Source: Delphinapterus leucas
Taxonomy: Eukaryota > Chordata > Mammalia > Artiodactyla > Monodontidae
Assembly (NCBI RefSeq): GCF_002288925.2
Contig: NW_022098031.1
Coordinates: 6,688,671-6,752,670 of the forward strand
Direction of reading: 5' to 3'
DNA length: 64,000 bases
This document shows, in pieces, positions 58,940-64,000 of this stretch (position 1 is its first letter; each line of letters starts with the position of its first letter). The position numbers were made by a program, and so were the translations under genes. Under the pieces are notes generated by a model. That model ran no database searches. It was given only the letters and a program-made list of their open reading frames with translations, and was not told the origin of the DNA.

Positions 58940-60171
58940 AAATAAGCTCAAAATGGTTAAAGGCCTAAATGTTAGACCAGAAACCATGAAACTCCTAGAG
59001 GAGAACATAGGCAGAACACACATTGATATAAATTGTAGAAATATTTTCTTTGACCTATCTCCTAAAGCAAAGGAAAAAAACAAGCAAAAATAAACAAATG
59101 GGACCTAATTAAACTTAAAAGCTTTTGCACAGCAAGGAAACTTTCGACAAAACAAAAAGTTAGCCTACTAACTGGGAGAAAATATTTGCAAGTGATATGA
59201 ACAATAAGGGGTTAAAATCTAAAATATATAAATGACTCATACAACTCAACATCAAAAAAAAAAAAAAGCCCAATTAAAAAAAAAATGGGCAGAAAACCTG
59301 AACAGACATTTTTCCAAAGAGAAAATGCAGATGGCCAACAGGCATATGAAAAGACGATCAACATTACTAATCGTCAGGAAAATGCAAATCAAACCACAAT
59401 GAGTTATCACCTCACACCTGTCAGAATGGCCATCATCAAAAAGAACACAAATAACAAATGTTGTTGAGGATGTGGAGAAAAGGGATCACTTCTACACCGC
59501 TGGTGGGAATGTAAACTGGTGTAGTTATTGTAGAAAAACAGTATGGAGGTTTCTCAAAAATCTAAAAATAGGACTACCATATGACCCAGCAATTTCACTC
59601 CTGGGTATATATCCAACAAAACAAAAACACTAATTCAAAAAGATGCACCTCAATGTTCATAGCACCATTATTTACAATTGCCAAGACATGGCAGCAACCT
59701 AAGTGTCCATCAACAGATGAATGGATAAAGAAGATATGGTACATTTACACAATGGAATACTACTCAGCCATAAAAAATGATATTTGCAGCAACTTGGATG
59801 GACTTGGAGGGTATTATTCTAAGTGAAATAAGTCAGACAGAGAAAGACAAATACTGTATGATATTGCTTATATGGAGAACCTAAGAAATACAACAAACTA
59901 GTGAATATAACAAAAAAGAAGCAGACTCACAGAGAACAAACTTGTGGTTACCAGTGGGGAAAGGGGTAATATAGGGGTAGGGGATTAAGAGGTACAAACT
60001 ATTACATGTAAAATAAGCTACAAGGATATGTTTTACAACACAGGGAATATAGCCAATATTTTATAATAACTATATATGGATTATAACCTTTAAAAATTGT
60101 GAATCACTATATTGTACACCTGCAAATCATATAATACTATAGATCAACTATACTTCAATTTTTTAAAAAAA
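58940..60171 (+). mobile_element. 5'-truncated L1, older 3' UTR type
   Basis: Late ORF2 from CTCAAAATGGTTAAAGGCC through 'CACCTCACACCTGTCAGAATG', 'ATGACCCAGCAATTTCAC', CATCAACAGATGAATGG and GGAATACTACTCAGCC, then a 3' UTR (GACTCACAGAGAACAAACTTG, AATTGTGAATCACTATATTG, CAACTATACTTCAATTTTTT) unlike that of the long L1. This is an older subfamily with all frames broken (58776-59093, 59285-59467 and 59581-59826 are fragments). No convincing duplication was found. Confidence 0.9.
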
Positions 60172-60520
60172 ATAAGATGGTCTGAATGATGGCACCAATG
60201 ATTAGAATGTAGAGAGGAGAAGGCTTTTGAGACATATGTGAGAATTAAACAAGATGAAGTGAATATGAGTGATGAGGAAGAGGTGTATCTCTAAAGAACA
60301 CTTCCACTTTCCTTTCTGGCCTGGTGAGAGTGGAAATGGTACACTTTAGGTAGAGGAAGGCAGTGGTGATTTGCCAGTAAGGACAGAGGAAGTAGTGGGT
60401 GATGGGTGTGTAACTGGGGAAGATAATGATGAGTTCAGGTTTGATAATGATTCATTATTGATTCATGTTTTCTCTCTTACCCATGATTCATCTCAATTTT
60501 TTCTGGTCTCTCCAGTAAAG
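60172..60520 (-). mobile_element. Possible L2 continuation
   Basis: GAGAGGAGAAGGCTTTTGAG and TAACTGGGGAAGATAATGATG are loosely compatible with reversed L2 between two L1 insertions. Weak. Confidence 0.3.
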
Positions 60521-60536
60521 AAAAACAATGGTTCTG

Positions 60537-60881
60537 CCTAGGGGCAGGACAGGAATAAAGATGCAGACATAGAGAATAGACTTGAGGACACGGGAAGGGG
60601 GAAGGGTAAGCTTGGACGAAGTGAGAGAGTGGCATGGACATATATACACTACCAAATGTAAAATAGATAGCTAGTGGGAAGCAGCCGCATAGCACAGGGA
60701 GATCAGCTCGGTGCTCTGTGACCACCTAGAGGGGTGGGATAGGGAGGGTAGGAGGGAGACGCAAGAGGGAGGAGATACAGGGATATATGTATATGTATAG
60801 CTGATTCACTTTGTTATACAGCAGAAACTAACACACCATTGTAAAACAGTTATACTCCAATAAAGATGATAAAAAAAAAAA
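60537..60881 (+). mobile_element. 5'-truncated L1 3' end, younger lineage
   Basis: 345 bp of 3' UTR: CTAGGGGCAGGACAGGAAT, 'TAGATAGCTAGTGGGAAGC', GGGAGACGCAAGAGGGAGG, TTGTTATACAGCAGAAAC, then CTCCAATAAAGATGAT and an A tail. The duplication AACAATGGTTCTG (60524-60536) and AACAGTGGTTCTG (60882-60894) differs at one base. Confidence 0.93.
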
Positions 60882-60894
60882 AACAGTGGTTCTG

Positions 60895-62685
60895 TTCTTC
60901 AAAAAAGACATGATTTTCTTAACAACGACAACAAAAAAGGCAAATTCACAAGGACTTTAATGTCTATGTTTTAGGTGTTCAGATAAGGAGTCACTTTCCT
61001 CACCATCTGTTTCACCTGCTGTCCGCATGGAATATGCTGTTCTCCATTTCAGCTACAAAGTTGCAAACACTATTTTCACAGGGGACTCTGGAACTGATGT
61101 CAGGTCTTACTGAGCTTTTTACATTATGGCTCACCATCCAAATGGAAGTAAAAGTTTTGAGGGCTATTGAACAGTAAATGTTCCCCATGTATCACATTAC
61201 AAAACAGAGACCTGTGTGAAAGAATTTGATGTCAACTTGCTGTGACAATGCAGTGTTCAATTGCCCAAAGAATGTCAAATTCTACACCTATAGTAAGATT
61301 TTTGAACTACATAAAACAGGCAGTGACAGACACTGATGAAATGTTTTTTAAGGACATATTTAACTCAGCTTTTGAGATATGTTCGTTCATCTTTTTCCAA
61401 CAGTCTTGACTTCTTTTGTTTTATGTTACATTCAGACATATTTAAGGGTAACTCTGAGATGTTTCAAAGTAAAAGAATGTCATGGAAAAAAATACAGGGT
61501 CTTTCTTTACGAATATAATCAAGGATCCACAAATCAGGTGCCCATTCTATACATAAAGAATAATAAGGGGTGCTGTTAAATTTCCACTTTAGAGCATAGG
61601 GCATATTAAATTAAGAGAGATATGGAGTTCAATTTTTGCTGTGAACATTTTTTTTCTTTTGCCTCTCTATCAATTCATGACTTCACTTTAAAAAGCCTCA
61701 CCTTGTGTTTATAGCATCTTGATCTGCAGTGCCTTCACTAATGCAGAATTCAACATCAAAACAAATATGCCAGATGCTTAGAAAGATTTTTTTAGCCCAG
61801 AGATTATCAGAGAAATGAGACCATTCTAAAAGGGAAGATAAAATTCAATCAGTGTTCAACCAAACATGTGAAAGCAATTATGGGTAGAGGGCATCACAGG
61901 AATGAATGTTATAGCAGAAGAAAGGTTATAGGACCAGAAAGGAAAAATCAGCTTAAAATATGGAACCAAGGATGACCATTAAAGAATGTGTGATTTGGAT
62001 AAAATGTTTATATTATTTCTTCCATCCCTTTTATGTTATGTTGAAATTGTGCTGAGAAAGTATGCATTATTTTGCTAACTCAGACTATTAAAATATCATT
62101 TTACTCCAAAAACATTTCCGTAATCTGAAAGGTTATTAGAAGACATAATATAAAATCTTAAGTATCACAGCCTAGTGGGAGCTAAGTTAGTGTGTGTGTT
62201 TAATTAGAATATTTTAAAGTAACCAATAGTTATTATAACAGGTAACTGTCTTAATTTACCTCATGATTATATTAATATGGACAATGTCAAAGACACATGT
62301 TAATTGCTACATACATGTTAGCTTAATTTTCATTATCAGAAATAATTTGACATAAATGTCAGAATGCTTTTCTCCGTTTCCCATGAAGTAATGAAGAACA
62401 ATGAAGTAAAAGATATGTTAAATTTATTCAATTATAAATGTTTTTTGTCTTAAAAGATAGGTTTGAAAATTTTGTATTTTTTTCCTAATGCATATACTTT
62501 ATCTTGAAGGACAAAACAGACCTCTCTATTGAATTGTAAAATAAATGGAACCAGGAATCACACATTAATGAAGAGGATTTGCTAAATTTTCAAGTCATAG
62601 ATAATGGTCTGTAAACTATTTCGTGTCTTAGAGTAGATGAAAAGTAAAGCCTATGAAGAGTCCATTAAAGGCCTTTTAAAACATT
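60895..62685. other. Unassigned stretch, about 1.8 kb
   Basis: No gene or named repeat. GC content is a little higher at 61010-61110. Overlapping frames at 61336-61579 are about 60 codons and motif-free. Confidence 0.45.
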
Positions 62686-62689
62686 TAAA

Positions 62690-63106
62690 AAACTTTTTTT
62701 CTTGAAGGAATATACAAACACAAAAGTCCAGAAATCAGATGTGTACAGCCTGATTATCACAAATGAACACAACTGTGTAATCACCACAAAAGTTAGAAAT
62801 GGAACATTACCAGTAGCTCCCTAAAATTTCCCTTTCCAATATCTGTCCTTCTGTCCTACTCAAGGTAATCACTTTTCTGACTGCTCACACCATGTATTAG
62901 ATTAAGTATCTTTGCCTTTCGTAAACATGGAACCATACCATCAACTTTTTTCTTTTTTTCTCTCACTACCTTTTTACTGGCTTGTATTTATTTGTGGAAT
63001 GAGTCCAAGTTGCTGTATGTAGCAGCAATTCATTCATTTTTGTTGATGCATATTAATCATTTGAATGACTATATAAAGATTTATATACTTATTTTTTGAT
63101 GGACAT
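62690..63106 (-). mobile_element. Old L1 fragment, left part of a split copy
   Basis: Reversed old-L1 sequence: GTAATCACCACAAAAGTTAG, 'AACATGGAACCATACCATC', TGGAATGAGTCCAAGTTGC, ending TTTTTGATGGACAT. It resumes at 63486 after an LTR insertion with GACATGCAGGTTGTTTCTAA, as L1 order requires. Confidence 0.7.
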
Positions 63107-63485
63107 ATAGAGACTGAAGGATACCCCGCTTCCATCATATATTGAAGCTCTAACCCTTCACTGTGACTGTTTCTGAAGGTAGGATCTGTAAGAGGTAATT
63201 CAGGTTACATGAAGTCATTAAGGGTAGCACCCTAATCTGATAGGACTGTTGCCCTCTAAGAGGAAGAGATCTCTGTCTCTGTCTCTCACTCTCTCTGCCA
63301 AGTGAGGGCACAACAAGAAAAGAGCCATCTGCAAGCCAGGAAGAGAAGTCTCACCAGAAGCCAAACCCTGCCAGTACATTGATCTTGGACTATCCAGCCT
63401 CAAGAACTCTGAGAAAATAAATTTCCATTGTTTAGGCAACCGAGTCTGTGTCATTTTGCTATGACAACATGAACAAACTAAAATA
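63107..63485 (+). mobile_element. MLT1-type MaLR solo LTR inserted in old L1
   Basis: Blocks 'ATTGAAGCTCTAACCC', CACTGTGACTGTTTCTGAAG, 'CACCCTAATCTGATAGGAC', AGCCATCTGCAAGCCAGG, 'TGATCTTGGACTATCCAGCC' and GAGAAAATAAATTTCC follow the forward MLT1A-like order, with a polyadenylation-like AATAAA. A 5-bp duplication, GACAT, lies at 63102-63106 and 63486-63490, the MaLR size. Terminal TG/CA are decayed. The antisense 116-codon frame at 63218-63568 is incidental. Confidence 0.85.
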
Positions 63486-63620
63486 GACATGCAGGTTGTT
63501 TCTAATTTGAGGCTATTCAAAACAATAATTTCATGGGAATTCTTGTACATTCTTGTGCTTTGGCACAAGTATGCATATATTTGTTATGTATATTTCAGAG
63601 GGTATGTGTATGCTCAAATT
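63486..63620 (-). mobile_element. Old L1 fragment, right part of the split copy
   Basis: GACATGCAGGTTGTTTCTAA, ATTCTTGTACATTCTTGTGC and AGTATGCATATATTTG continue the old L1 from 63106. Confidence 0.65.
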
Positions 63621-63645
63621 TAATAGATAAATTAAAAGATTATAT

Positions 63646-64000
63646 ATATATATTTTACATCTTTATTGGAGTATAATTGCTTTACAATGGTGTGTTAGTT
63701 TCTGCTTCATAACAAAGCGAATCAGTTATACATATACATATGTTCCCATATCTCTTCCCTCTTGCGTCTACCTACCTCTCATCCTCCCTATCCCACCCCC
63801 CCAGGCGGTCACAAAGCACCAGGCTGATCTCCCTGTGCTATGCAGCTGCTTCGCACTAGATATCTACCTTACGTTTGGTAGTGTATATATGTCCATGCCT
63901 CTCTCTTGCTTTGTCACAGTTTACCATTCCCCCTCCCCATATCCTCAAGTCCATTCCCTAGTAGGTCTGTATCTTTATTCCTGTCTTACCCCTAGGTTCT
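63646..64000 (-). mobile_element. L1 3' end, reverse, running off the window
   Basis: Starts after a TATATATA tract with TTTTACATCTTTATTGGAG, then 'GCTTCATAACAAAGCGAATC', CAGGCGGTCACAAAGCACC, 'GATATCTACCTTACG' and CTTATTCCTGTCTTACCCC: the reversed 3' UTR of the younger L1 lineage. It may extend into ORF2 beyond the window, so its true length is unknown. Confidence 0.93.

Overview
This window is mammalian nuclear DNA, AT-rich and crowded with transposable elements, and I find no credible host protein-coding exon, RNA gene or CRISPR array. It is either intergenic or a large intron. The best clue to the organism is the SINEs. Six copies of a tRNA-derived SINE carry the 'TTCCCTGGTGGCGCAGTGG' head and belong to the CHR family of cetaceans, hippos and ruminants. 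The four short copies look like the cetacean-type subfamily. No BovB LINE or Bov-tA/ART2 SINE (expected in a ruminant) and no PRE-1 SINE (expected in a pig) is visible. A whale or dolphin is therefore the most likely source. This rests on memory of repeat families, not on a search.

Layout. 1-9 kb: mostly unassigned AT-rich DNA, with a MER1-like hAT element (3.15-3.40 kb), a MaLR LTR with part of its internal region (4.06-5.8 kb) and old L2 and MIR pieces (6.6-7.3 kb). 9-15.4 kb: a MaLR-type LTR, an old L2 split by LTR-like insertions, a long-form CHR SINE, an L1 3' end, and another old retroelement. 15.4-30 kb: scattered MIR, MaLR and MER20 remnants, a MIR split by a TG...CA LTR-like insert, and an old L1 that received two CHR SINEs. 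30.07-35.78 kb: the dominant feature, a near-full-length L1 with recognisable 5' UTR, ORF1, ORF2, 3' UTR, tail and a 10-bp target-site duplication, but many coding breaks. 36.1-48 kb: L2 pieces, one carrying a 79-bp mariner-type hairpin MITE, plus L1 3' ends and a CHR SINE. 48.2-53.5 kb: a MaLR LTR followed by probable HAL1/L1-like debris hit by two CHR SINEs. 53.5-56.6 kb: nothing recognised. 56.6-60.9 kb: L2-like sequence with three L1 insertions, one of them 5'-inverted by twin priming. 62.7-64 kb: an old L1 interrupted by an MLT1-type LTR and then by a younger L1 3' end that runs off the window.

Nothing here works together as a pathway. The biology is the layered history of retrotransposition: L2 and MIR oldest, then MaLR/ERVL-like LTRs and hAT elements, then mariner and artiodactyl-lineage L1s, then CHR SINEs mobilised by L1. 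I looked for an undescribed system and did not find one. The points worth a second look are insertion structures, catalytic losses in the long L1, and a few unexplained local or dispersed duplications.
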